40,588 nt of DNA, taken from NCBI GenBank assembly GCA_005883085.1, contig VBAY01000047.1, positions 1 to 40,588 of the forward strand, read 5' to 3'. Origin of the DNA: Candidatus Bathyarchaeota archaeon (GTDB lineage Archaea > Thermoproteota > Bathyarchaeia > 40CM-2-53-6). Below are positions 19,694-28,699 of the stretch, one piece after another. The stretch's first letter is position 1. Each line of letters opens with the position of its first letter. The translations under genes and the position numbers were made by a program. Below the pieces are notes generated by a model. That model worked only from the letters and a program-made list of their open reading frames with translations, was not told where the DNA came from and did no database searches.

Positions 19694-20239
19694 TTGAGGC
19701 TTGCCGTTGGGTTTAGCAGTCGTATCCGCCTAGCGGATAGGCTGAACCGCAGCCTGCTGTGCTAGCCGGTGTGAGAGTTGCTGAACCCTCGTGCAGTGTT
19801 GGTGGGAACGAGGCTATGCCTGTTGGTGGAGTAGTGGGCCAAGCGAACGGCTGGACCCAGTTGACGCCCACGAATCTCGACACGATGCCGATCTGTGGAA
19901 CATCAACCTTTGTAGCTGCTCCGTTAACATCACCGCCTATACCCTGCTGCCAGTGACCGCAGCCCGTAGAGCCACCTGTCACCGCTTGCCCGACACACCG
20001 GGCGACAACGCTGAAGTTGATGAAGTCATGTGTGAAGTCGCCGTTGTTACCAGACCAGGCCCAGAGAGCCAGAGCACCGTTGCTGTGGAAGTACGAGTCG
20101 GTCAAAGACGAGCCCGGCGCATGACCTAGACCATACCGCGCCAGAGTGTAGCTGCCCCCAATATCAGGGTTCTGAGTTCCATCGGCCTTGGAATCGCATC
20201 CAACACCTCTAACTCCGGTGGAAGACTGGCACACCCAAG
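19694..20239. repeat. Direct repeat copy 2: 3' end of SBP gene plus flank
   Basis: Appears identical by eye to 16751-17296; divergence begins right after GACTGGCACACCCAAG. Confidence 0.9.
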
Positions 20240-22304
20240 CGCTTGAGCCTATCACTAGACCGTTCAGTAGCGGGTCATAGCCTGGCTGAATCTTAGCATT
20301 GTCCGCGGTCATGCAGCTGTTCGGTACGCTGCCCGCAGCGATGTCATTGTCCCAGGCCGCGCCTGCACATGTCCCAGACCAATATCGTCCGGGGATGATT
20401 GTTGGTCCGGTGAGGGTCAGCTTGGTGAACGGTCCTACAGCGTTGAGGTTGATGTCGAACTGTGTCAGACTCAACACGGTAACGTCGACCATTGGGGCCA
20501 AGCCGCTACCCTGGAATGAGCCTGTGTCTTTCAATGTTCGATAGCTGAACTTGACGTCGTAGGAAGTCACCTTGCGACCATCTTGCCAGTACATGTCGTT
20601 CCGGAGAGTAAACCGGAATGTAGACACGGTACCAGCAGGAGGCGTGTAGCCTAGTGCGGAGTTGTCGAGCTGCAAGCTGTTCACGGTCATCCATTCGAGA
20701 AGCTGACTGTTGCTGAGCGGGTTGATGGCGTTTATGCTATCATAGACGTTGCCGATCATGAAGAAGTCCCAGATTGTACTGGCTATGTATGGGTTGAGAC
20801 TCCTTGTTGTCTCCTTGAAACCTTGTCGTATGGTTCCTGCCTGAGCAGGGTTCGGACTGTATGCGCTGAGCCAAGTGTAGAAGGTGGGGATGCCGTTACC
20901 TTGATGGTTGACGACTCCCTGCCAGTTGCTCAGATACCCGTACTGCGCCTTTGGCGAGAACCAAGGTATCGTGTACGCTCTACTACCTGCTCTGTCTTCT
21001 GCTCTATAGCCCGCACTGGTTGACGATGGAGTAGTCGTGCCTGGACAGTTCGCGAAGGTTGGAGTCACCTGACCTGGAGTAGGATCGCCTGGCGCACTGA
21101 CGCACGAAGCGAACTCCAGTTGTTGGCCGAAAGTGTCACCCACCGTGTCGCAGATGTACATGTAGTTGCCAGCGCTGAAACTTGGAACAGCTAGCGAGGA
21201 GCATGGTCCGTTGGGAGGCTGGATAGAAGGTACTCCCGAGACGAACTGGCCGTGGTGCTGGAAGTATAGGGCGTCGAATGGGAACACGCTACCGTAACCA
21301 GCAGTGTACTCGTTCCAGTTCTGGTTGACACCAGTTGGACTGGTAGTGAAACCAGTGAAACCAGTAATCGGACCTTGTGTCACTGAAACGAAGCCTGCGC
21401 AACCCTGGCTGAACGTGCCCGTAAAGAGGGCACACTGAGCCTCAGCTATGCTTAGGCCTCCTTGGTATCGGGGCGGGTCGTCGATTCTGGTGTACATGTT
21501 CACAACGTGAGCGCTAACAGCGCCACTGATGCCAGTGAGGACACATGTGGTCGGGTTCTTACCTGTTGCAAGATTCGCGTGGATGAAGTGGTCTGCTGCA
21601 GCACAAAAGTCAGGTGTACCCAATCCTGGAGTCCAAGCGAAAGTCGGATGAGAAGGCCCAACCCCCGCGGTCGCAGCTGCAAGATGGTACGCTAGACCCC
21701 CAGCGGCACCAACCACACAGGCTGGACCAGACTGAGGAAACAGCGCATCCCAAGCACACGGATTAGGAGTAGGCAGTCCGAGACTCGGAGGAAGAGCGTT
21801 GTCGATTGGGAGCGAGACTCCTGCAATGTCAGCTTGAGTGGTCGTCAGAATGTTCTTGTCGAGCAGATGAGCGATTCCCTGTCGAATGTCGATACCGCAG
21901 GCAGAATTGGTGAAGCTGAAATCGCAACCCCAGAAGTTGTTGCCATTGTGGAATTCTAGCTCGTCATAGTCGTGGCTTGCAATTTGCGGCGTGACGAAGA
22001 AGCCATTGTTACCGCCGAGTGATGTGATCAGAGCTGGAGTTAGTGGCCAGTCGCTTACGTCGACCAAACCGGCCTGCATCTGCGTGAACTCAGCGTTTTG
22101 GTCTGCATAGATCGTGCTTACGAGTGTGTCGAAAGCTGGACCTGCCGGTATCCATGGCACGTTCGGGGCCGTGGCTGCGTGGGCTAGCTGAACTGATGGA
22201 AGATGTACGTTGCTAGAAAGTGCACCTGGAAGACTTGCGAAAGAGAAAACGACAGCAAAGACTAGCGTTAGTTTGATTATAGATATGTCTTTCAATTTTT
22301 CCAA
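19713..22304 (-). CDS. ABC transporter substrate-binding protein (SBP family 5), paralog of 16770..19352
   Basis: 863 aa, collinear with the neighbour and identical in the C-terminal part. Confidence 0.85.
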   Translation of the reverse strand: MEKLKDISIIKLTLVFAVVFSFASLPGALSSNVHLPSVQLAHAATAPNVPWIPAGPAFDTLVSTIYADQNAEFTQMQAGLVDVSDWPLTPALITSLGGNNGFFVTPQIASHDYDELEFHNGNNFWGCDFSFTNSACGIDIRQGIAHLLDKNILTTTQADIAGVSLPIDNALPPSLGLPTPNPCAWDALFPQSGPACVVGAAGGLAYHLAAATAGVGPSHPTFAWTPGLGTPDFCAAADHFIHANLATGKNPTTCVLTGISGAVSAHVVNMYTRIDDPPRYQGGLSIAEAQCALFTGTFSQGCAGFVSVTQGPITGFTGFTTSPTGVNQNWNEYTAGYGSVFPFDALYFQHHGQFVSGVPSIQPPNGPCSSLAVPSFSAGNYMYICDTVGDTFGQQLEFASCVSAPGDPTPGQVTPTFANCPGTTTPSSTSAGYRAEDRAGSRAYTIPWFSPKAQYGYLSNWQGVVNHQGNGIPTFYTWLSAYSPNPAQAGTIRQGFKETTRSLNPYIASTIWDFFMIGNVYDSINAINPLSNSQLLEWMTVNSLQLDNSALGYTPPAGTVSTFRFTLRNDMYWQDGRKVTSYDVKFSYRTLKDTGSFQGSGLAPMVDVTVLSLTQFDINLNAVGPFTKLTLTGPTIIPGRYWSGTCAGAAWDNDIAAGSVPNSCMTADNAKIQPGYDPLLNGLVIGSSAWVCQSSTGVRGVGCDSKADGTQNPDIGGSYTLARYGLGHAPGSSLTDSYFHSNGALALWAWSGNNGDFTHDFINFSVVARCVGQAVTGGSTGCGHWQQGIGGDVNGAATKVDVPQIGIVSRFVGVNWVQPFAWPTTPPTGIASFPPTLHEGSATLTPASTAGCGSAYPLGGYDC

Positions 22305-22342
22305 AGGAGGCTTCGGGGTTTTTCCCTTAAAAGATTATCCCT

Positions 22343-22365
22343 GAAACGGTCTCCGAGACTGTTTC
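22343..22365. promoter_or_regulatory. Inverted repeat GAAACGGTCTC-C-GAGACTGTTTC in the SBP / cohesin-protein intergenic region
   Basis: 11-bp arms with one mismatch and 1-nt spacer, just upstream (minus strand) of an A/T-rich TATA-like stretch before the SBP start. Confidence 0.5.
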
Positions 22366-22444
22366 AAGGTACATCTAGAGCAGGACTGGGATATTTGTAG
22401 AATACCTTGACATTCCGTGTGTTAACAGCGGTATTCCTCGCCGG

Positions 22445-23806
22445 TTATGGCAGGTCGGTGTCCAAAGGGCGCTTTCTCAAGAAACGGGATCCCGCAATAC
22501 CGGCTCCAACTAAAACAAGAAGTGAGATCCCAGCAGACGGGAGGAGGCTCAAGCTTAGGCCCGCAGGCAACGGAGATACTAGCTGAACAAAGATTGATTT
22601 GAGATTATTAGTTAAGACATCTTCGATGATGTTGCTATAGTTCCCGGGCTTTCTCACGTAATCCACGAAAGCATCAATGCGATAGACTCTCGGGCTGTAT
22701 TTGTCTGTCTTCCACTGGGCCGTGAATTCCTTTCGGTTAGTCGGGAGCAGGCCGTGAAAAGTTGTGTTTCCAATGAGGCGCCCCTCCACGCTTATGGTCA
22801 AATTCGCCTCTTCAGTCCTTGTTCCGTTGTTCAAAACCCGCGCAGTGACCGAAATAATAGTGCCTGGTATGACTCCAGCGTCATCGTTAACTGTCGCCGA
22901 GTCAACGGCCAAATCAATCAGATTGTTGATTACAATGATACGCTTGGTCTTGGATGCTGAAACCCCGTAGCTGTCGTCTGCTCTGACAGTGACGTAATAC
23001 GGTTTCCCAATGCTGTAGACGTGGATTATCGTTGCGTTTGAACCCTGCTGGCTTGGATCCGGGTTTCCCCAAATCCAATAATAGTTACTAATAGATCCGC
23101 CCGAGTTCGTGGATCGAGCGGACGCGTTGAAGATGAGCACTCTACCTTGGAGCAGTTCGTTGCCGGTTATCGCAAGGTCAGCGGGAGTGGGGGATACTGT
23201 AAAGTCAACGATAGGTGGAGTGCATGGTGTGCCTGACGTAGGAGGGCAGTCGATATTGGTGAAATACCCGTCAGAGCTAACGGAAGGCAATTCTGTCTGG
23301 TCTAATCCAGCAGTCAAGGTTGCCGAGCGAAAGTGAATCTCGGAGAACCCGCTTCCGAGAATGTCGAATGTCACGTCGAAAAGTTTTCCGCTGGTTGGTG
23401 GCATTGTCGTTGCGGTGAGCAATACGAGCCCGAGAGCGACTACTCCTGCCTGGTCTTCCCCGCCGCATGCTGGCCCATGAGTATCTACGCAATCTCGCAC
23501 CACTGTTGGCTTGCATGAATCGGCTCCCGATGGGCAGAGAACGTTGCCACCATAATCGAGGCCACCAGGTGGCAGAACAGCGCGAAGCACGAGAATGTTG
23601 TATGTAAGCACGACCGCAAAACCATTGATTGCAGGGGCGTCCGTTACATTCACAGTGAACGTAACCTGTCCTGCGGTCTCTCCTAGGAGGAACTGGTTTG
23701 GAGGATTTATCGCGATTTTAGCAGAATCCGCAGCGTGCGCTTGCGGTGTCCCCGGAAACAAGTGGCCGAGGTATGGGTTGCTAGAGAGTGCTAGAATCAT
23801 GATCAT
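22445..23806 (-). CDS. Cell-surface protein: cohesin-like domain, PKD-like and CARDB-like domains, C-terminal TM anchor
   Basis: 453 aa; INGFAVVLTYNILVLRAV...GVVALGLVLLTATTMPPTSGKLFDVTFDILGSGFSEIHF is cohesin-like. PKD-like SGGSISNYYWIWGNPDPSQQGSNATIIHVYSIGKPYYVTVRADDSYG. C-terminal TM then RKRP. Confidence 0.75.
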   Translation of the reverse strand: MIMILALSSNPYLGHLFPGTPQAHAADSAKIAINPPNQFLLGETAGQVTFTVNVTDAPAINGFAVVLTYNILVLRAVLPPGGLDYGGNVLCPSGADSCKPTVVRDCVDTHGPACGGEDQAGVVALGLVLLTATTMPPTSGKLFDVTFDILGSGFSEIHFRSATLTAGLDQTELPSVSSDGYFTNIDCPPTSGTPCTPPIVDFTVSPTPADLAITGNELLQGRVLIFNASARSTNSGGSISNYYWIWGNPDPSQQGSNATIIHVYSIGKPYYVTVRADDSYGVSASKTKRIIVINNLIDLAVDSATVNDDAGVIPGTIISVTARVLNNGTRTEEANLTISVEGRLIGNTTFHGLLPTNRKEFTAQWKTDKYSPRVYRIDAFVDYVRKPGNYSNIIEDVLTNNLKSIFVQLVSPLPAGLSLSLLPSAGISLLVLVGAGIAGSRFLRKRPLDTDLP

Positions 23807-24043
23807 GAGGGTGATGGAGGCTAGCCTTAGCTCTCTTACGCCAACGCTCGTTTCTGGCTCTCCACCGTCAGCTTTGATGATTCAAGGTCTGCAACGGCCG
23901 GGGGTCTTAAAAGTTTATCCCGAAAGAAAACTAGACGGATGAAATATTTTGATGGAGGTTTTCGTTTGACACGGGATTTTTCACGAGTCAATCTTTCCCC
24001 ACGAACTTGTAAGAGCGATTTTTCACAGACTACGGGGCGAGCC

Positions 24044-25795
24044 CTATGTTGTGATTCCGTAGTTCCGAGCCGCGACGCCCGCGTCTACGATGTCAACTAT
24101 GCCGTTACCGTTCAGATCGGCGTACGGGTTCCACCTCGAGCATCCGCAATTATGGCTGAACCCGTAGTCATAGAAGATGACTGATACGTCTATCAGGCTG
24201 ACGAGACCATCCTGGTCTATATCACCCAGGGGCAGGATCCAAACCTGGTTCGTGACACCCAAGGGGTCGTCCCCTCGGTTACCGACACTTTCTATCGGTA
24301 CTGTTACAGTTGCCGATAACGCGTAGCGGCCGGGTTTGAAGCCTGTAGTGTTCCAGCTGAAGACGACGCTTGTCGAGCCGCCGATAGCAACATTCCCGGC
24401 CAGCGTGCCGATACTGGAACTGGTAGTATTCATAGCGGTGAGAGTAACTGAGAACGACTCCACAAAATCTCCGGGGTTGCTCACGGTGACTGTGATATTC
24501 ACAACAGGGTTGGCATACTGAGGTACAGGAGCGTACTTCAACGGTGTAGGATATTTCTTGCATGGCTGCGCGCAATTGAGAGGTGCGACGGTTGAGATCT
24601 TCACGTCATGGACCGGGGAGACAGGACTGGAATTCAGCGCCCAGATATCAAAGTCCACAGCGTTAGGACGATCTGAACGGATGAACACCCAGATAGACTT
24701 GTCAGTTGGGGTATTTGACTGAATCGCGGCGGGATTATCATCGTCAACAGGGTAGGCATCGTTCGTTATCTGTGATTCAGTGGACCAAGTACTGCCATTG
24801 TTAGTAGAAAACTTGCTGTAGATCGCCCAGGCCTCCTGATTCACTGGACCCTGAAGCCTCGCCCAGAACAGCCAGATAGTCCCGTTTCGATCCTGCATGA
24901 TCGACGGATGAGCATCAGGCATTGAAGAAGAGACGACCTGTGATTCCGTCCCCCATATTGCCCCATTGTAGGAGTTGTAGAACAGCTGAGAGTTGCTTTC
25001 CGCAGTCGCGCGCTCTTCCCAGACGAGCCTTAGAATCCCATCCTTGCCAACCATCACAGAGGAGCCGTCGTTCAAACTAGTATTAGTCGTCAGCTTCGTA
25101 TCCGGAGACCAAGCGCCATTCCTGACCGTCTTGTAGTACAGCTGATCTTTGAACGTACATGTTGTGGTGCAAGTTGTGTTCTGCCTACTCCAGAAGAGCC
25201 AGAGTGTACCATCTCTGGCCACAGTGGCTGATGGAGCCGTATCGTTGAGGTTGGTGGAAGTTAGCTGGATCCTATTCGACCAGAACTCGTTACCGTACTT
25301 GTCCACATGGTATTTTTCGTAGACGATCTTGTAGCTGTTCCCGATGAGTGAAGACCAGAACAAGATTACAGTGTCGTTGGCAAACTGGGCCAGCGCTGGG
25401 GAGGCATTGTTACCCGTCGAAAATAGATTCACGTTCGTTAAGTTAACTGGATTATTCCAGAGGCCCCCCGTTCGCGTCTTGTAGAAGATGTCGAATTTTG
25501 GAAAAGACTGGTTGAAACGACTTGACTGCCACGCCATCCAGAGGGTACCGTTCCTTGCTTGGAGAACGCTTGGAAGGAGATCCAGTCCAGGAGACTGATC
25601 GACCCGTGTCGGACCAGTCCACGTGTATGGTGGACTCGCACTAACCATATGGATAGACTCTGGAACAAGCGCTACTGAAAGGATTACGATGCTAATCGCT
25701 AGGAATGATGTCTTGCTGTTAGCTCCCATATTGTGATCACTTCTGTGGGGAAACCTCGCCGATAAGCGCAACCAGCTCAGGATTTCTTTACACAA
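24044..25795 (-). CDS. Secreted beta-propeller (BNR/sialidase-like) protein with CARDB-like domain and C-terminal dockerin
   Basis: 583 aa (start may be Met at ~25729). Repeated DGTLWLFWSR / NGTIWLFWAR blades; C-terminal GDIDQDGLVSLIDVSVIFYDYGF..ADLNGNGIVDIVDAGVAARNYG (two dockerin Ca-binding repeats). Confidence 0.85.
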   Translation of the reverse strand: MCKEILSWLRLSARFPHRSDHNMGANSKTSFLAISIVILSVALVPESIHMVSASPPYTWTGPTRVDQSPGLDLLPSVLQARNGTLWMAWQSSRFNQSFPKFDIFYKTRTGGLWNNPVNLTNVNLFSTGNNASPALAQFANDTVILFWSSLIGNSYKIVYEKYHVDKYGNEFWSNRIQLTSTNLNDTAPSATVARDGTLWLFWSRQNTTCTTTCTFKDQLYYKTVRNGAWSPDTKLTTNTSLNDGSSVMVGKDGILRLVWEERATAESNSQLFYNSYNGAIWGTESQVVSSSMPDAHPSIMQDRNGTIWLFWARLQGPVNQEAWAIYSKFSTNNGSTWSTESQITNDAYPVDDDNPAAIQSNTPTDKSIWVFIRSDRPNAVDFDIWALNSSPVSPVHDVKISTVAPLNCAQPCKKYPTPLKYAPVPQYANPVVNITVTVSNPGDFVESFSVTLTAMNTTSSSIGTLAGNVAIGGSTSVVFSWNTTGFKPGRYALSATVTVPIESVGNRGDDPLGVTNQVWILPLGDIDQDGLVSLIDVSVIFYDYGFSHNCGCSRWNPYADLNGNGIVDIVDAGVAARNYGITT

Positions 25796-25950
25796 CTTAT
25801 AAGACTTCCTTGAATTGGAGACGCGTCCGGATAGATGTCGTGCTCTCTGGCAGTATGTTTGTTGCTGGAGGTTGAACCGGTTATATCGTGCGGAAACAAC
25901 TCTGAGGAGAAGAAAAGAAAGAGGGGATTTGAAACTCGTTACGGGACTTG

Positions 25951-28458
25951 CTAACTCGTGACTGTAAGTGTGCCGCTGCTCGGGACGTTGCCTAGTACGC
26001 TAGAGGCTGTGAGTGCTGTGGCTGTCAAGCCGTACTGAATCATTGCAGAATAGCTGTATCTTGTGCCGAGGGTACTAGCAGGGAGCGCCGCGGAGAACGC
26101 GAGGTTACTGATGGACTGTCCTGGAAGCAACTGTACCACTATCGATGTAGCTGTGAAAGTCTTTGTGCCTGTAGAGTCGATTCCGATGACCTGGATGCTC
26201 ACGAACAGTGTTGTCGCAGTGTCGAAATTCGTGATTCCAGCTTTGGAGGTGTAGATGCCATTATCTCTGCTGAGTGATACCTTGTGCACTGGCACGAACT
26301 GGATGAACTGTGGTGACGCTGGTACGTGGACGGTCGCGGTCGTGGTGTGCGTTATAGGTCCCGCAATCCCAGTGACGCTAGCAATGTAGTCGCCGGCTGG
26401 GGTTTGAGGTGTTACCCGTACAGTGAGGGTCGTGTGGTTGGGGGTGAAGACGTCTATGAATGTTTGACGCACGGGCACTGAAGCGATAGGGCCGTAGACT
26501 CCACAGTCCGCACATGTACGGACACCGTTGGGGAAGATTATGGTCTGTGGTACCCGTGTTCCGTTGGGGAAGTACACTTGGACGAGGCGGAGCTGCGGGT
26601 TACCCGGAAGCTGTGGGACACGTGTTCTCTCTGGATTTGTGGCGCCGAGGTATGCAACTCCGTTGAACCCGATTTGGAAGTTGGTTGCCGCGAAGCCTCC
26701 GAGACTGGCCAAGTTGATCGTTGAGGTCGCGGGAGTTCCAGGTATGACCGTGAGAGCGGTAGTAACTAGGTGTATCGAAAAGTCGCCTAGTGCGATTGTC
26801 AAGAAGACTCGGTGGGTTATGCTACCGCTGGTAACGCTGATGACGACAGTATAGTTGCCTAGCGCTGAGTTGGCGGTCGTCTCGACCGATAATGTCGAGA
26901 ACACGACGCCGCCTGCGGTCAGCGTAGCTGTCGCGGGGTCGAACCTGGTTACAAGTACGGTTGAGCATGGCGAACAATTGGCCGGTGTATTGGTCCCAGT
27001 TGGAATGACTGTTGCGGAGAAGGTTAGTGGGCCTGCGAATGTTGTTGCGCTGGAGACTTTGATTCCGGAACTCGCGCTTAGACTGGCAAAGGTGATAATG
27101 TGATCTGGGATAGCAGCGAGGTTGAAGTCAGTGCCCGTGATGACAAACGTAACGTCAACGGTATTGGTCACGCCTGCGCTTGTGGCGGTGACTGTGATGT
27201 CATAGGCTGCAAAGTCGGCGGTTGTCGGGATGGTGATTGTCAGGGTGGCTGTGGTGGTTCCGTACGCCGAGAGGGTGACGGAGGCAGGGCTGACAGCGCT
27301 TGTGGGACCGTTAATGTTGACCGCAGTGCTGAATGATATAGTGTCTGCGAAAGCGCTTATGCTGGTGAGGGTAAGGGTGGATGTGCTTGATCCTCCGATG
27401 GGTATGATGAGACCGTTCGCGGGGCTCGCGCTAATGGAAAAGTCTTGTGGAGTGTCCTGGACAACGACGTTTTGGCTATGACTTACTCCAACGGAGCTGG
27501 TCCCGGTCGCCGTTATGACGAAGGTGGGGAATAATAGAATGTCGCCGCCGTTCACGTCAAAGCCGGGGGTCGGATCTGGGGCTGGGCCCGCGGTTAGAGT
27601 GGCCGTAGCCATTCCATTAGCGGGGAGGAAGAGGCTTGGCACGCTGAGCGATACTGCGATAGGTGGTACGGTGGTGCTGCCGATTGGATTGCCGTCCGCG
27701 TCGAAGCTTGGCGGATTGGCGCCTACGCCTGACACAGCGTTAAGGCCGATGGTGTCGGTGAAGCCAGCTTGACTAGTGAGTGTGATGGTGAAGGCGAAGC
27801 TGGAACCTGGCGCAACTGTGGTTGAGTCGGGGGTTACTGCAAAGTTGTAGTCCGCGCCGTGCATGAAGGTGGCCTCCTGAATCGAGACGGGAACTGGAGG
27901 GGCCCCGGGGACACCGTTCGCGATTGTCACACAGACATCTGGGCCTACGCTTGTGCCCGAGCAGCCTGTGTTGAAGAAGATCGGTGTACCGTCTGAGCCG
28001 GCTAGGACTTTGAACACTGCAGTGAACAGTAACCCGTTGGTTGGCGGTGTTGTAGTGGCACCTGCCGTATTGACGGCGGCAAGGTGTACTACTCCGTCAG
28101 CGTCTTGTGGAGCGCATGATGAGCCAGCTTGTAGCAAGCCGTTGATGCAAATGACCAGTGCGCTGAAAGGAATGATGCTGCCTGTGAGATCCGCGCTGAC
28201 CCCGGTGAGGATCGTGGGATCGCTTCTAACCTGAATGTCAAACCCGTTAAGGGCGTCTACTCCTGAAGCTCGAACAGCTATTCTGAGCAAGCCTCCAGGG
28301 GCTTGGTCTAGTGTTGGTGGAAGTGCAGGGCATCCGGTTGTTGATGGATCTGCGAGACATATTTGGCCCGCTGCGTGGGCGTTTGGTATTGCTGGTACGA
28401 CGAATAGGCTTGTAAGTAGCATCAATGGTATGAGGATTACTTTTTCAAGTTTTTTCAA
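25951..28458 (-). CDS. Secreted protein: N-terminal cohesin-like domain plus Ig-like repeats and C-terminal surface module
   Basis: 835 aa, signal peptide; LNGFDIQVRSDPTILTGV...DADGVVHLAAVNTAGATTTPPTNGLLFTAVFKV resembles cohesin; multiple Ig-like repeats (DFSISASPANGLIIPIGGSSTSTLTLTS). Confidence 0.75.
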   Translation of the reverse strand: MKKLEKVILIPLMLLTSLFVVPAIPNAHAAGQICLADPSTTGCPALPPTLDQAPGGLLRIAVRASGVDALNGFDIQVRSDPTILTGVSADLTGSIIPFSALVICINGLLQAGSSCAPQDADGVVHLAAVNTAGATTTPPTNGLLFTAVFKVLAGSDGTPIFFNTGCSGTSVGPDVCVTIANGVPGAPPVPVSIQEATFMHGADYNFAVTPDSTTVAPGSSFAFTITLTSQAGFTDTIGLNAVSGVGANPPSFDADGNPIGSTTVPPIAVSLSVPSLFLPANGMATATLTAGPAPDPTPGFDVNGGDILLFPTFVITATGTSSVGVSHSQNVVVQDTPQDFSISASPANGLIIPIGGSSTSTLTLTSISAFADTISFSTAVNINGPTSAVSPASVTLSAYGTTTATLTITIPTTADFAAYDITVTATSAGVTNTVDVTFVITGTDFNLAAIPDHIITFASLSASSGIKVSSATTFAGPLTFSATVIPTGTNTPANCSPCSTVLVTRFDPATATLTAGGVVFSTLSVETTANSALGNYTVVISVTSGSITHRVFLTIALGDFSIHLVTTALTVIPGTPATSTINLASLGGFAATNFQIGFNGVAYLGATNPERTRVPQLPGNPQLRLVQVYFPNGTRVPQTIIFPNGVRTCADCGVYGPIASVPVRQTFIDVFTPNHTTLTVRVTPQTPAGDYIASVTGIAGPITHTTTATVHVPASPQFIQFVPVHKVSLSRDNGIYTSKAGITNFDTATTLFVSIQVIGIDSTGTKTFTATSIVVQLLPGQSISNLAFSAALPASTLGTRYSYSAMIQYGLTATALTASSVLGNVPSSGTLTVTS

Positions 28459-28699
28459 TACGTATTACCCGTTTTTCCTGCGTGCTTATCGGCATCCACT
28501 CGATATAAGAGTTTTCGATATGTGTATCCTCGTTTATAGCCATGAGACACTTGAGATTGAGGTAGACTTCCCAAGTATTCTTGAAATATACGATCGGTAA
28601 ACAGGCCTGCCTCGAAACGGGCTTGGATGGGGAATCAAGATCGTTTCCGGTAAGATCGAACAGGGGCTTTGTATCGCCGATCTTTTCATGGTCTGGGGG

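Noticed and set aside
16816-21695. Plus-strand ORFs antisense to the SBP genes (e.g. 16848..17186 and its copy 19791..20129)
   Set aside because: Duplicated only because the SBP 3' ends are duplicated; no protein-family features, and the opposite strand is clearly coding.
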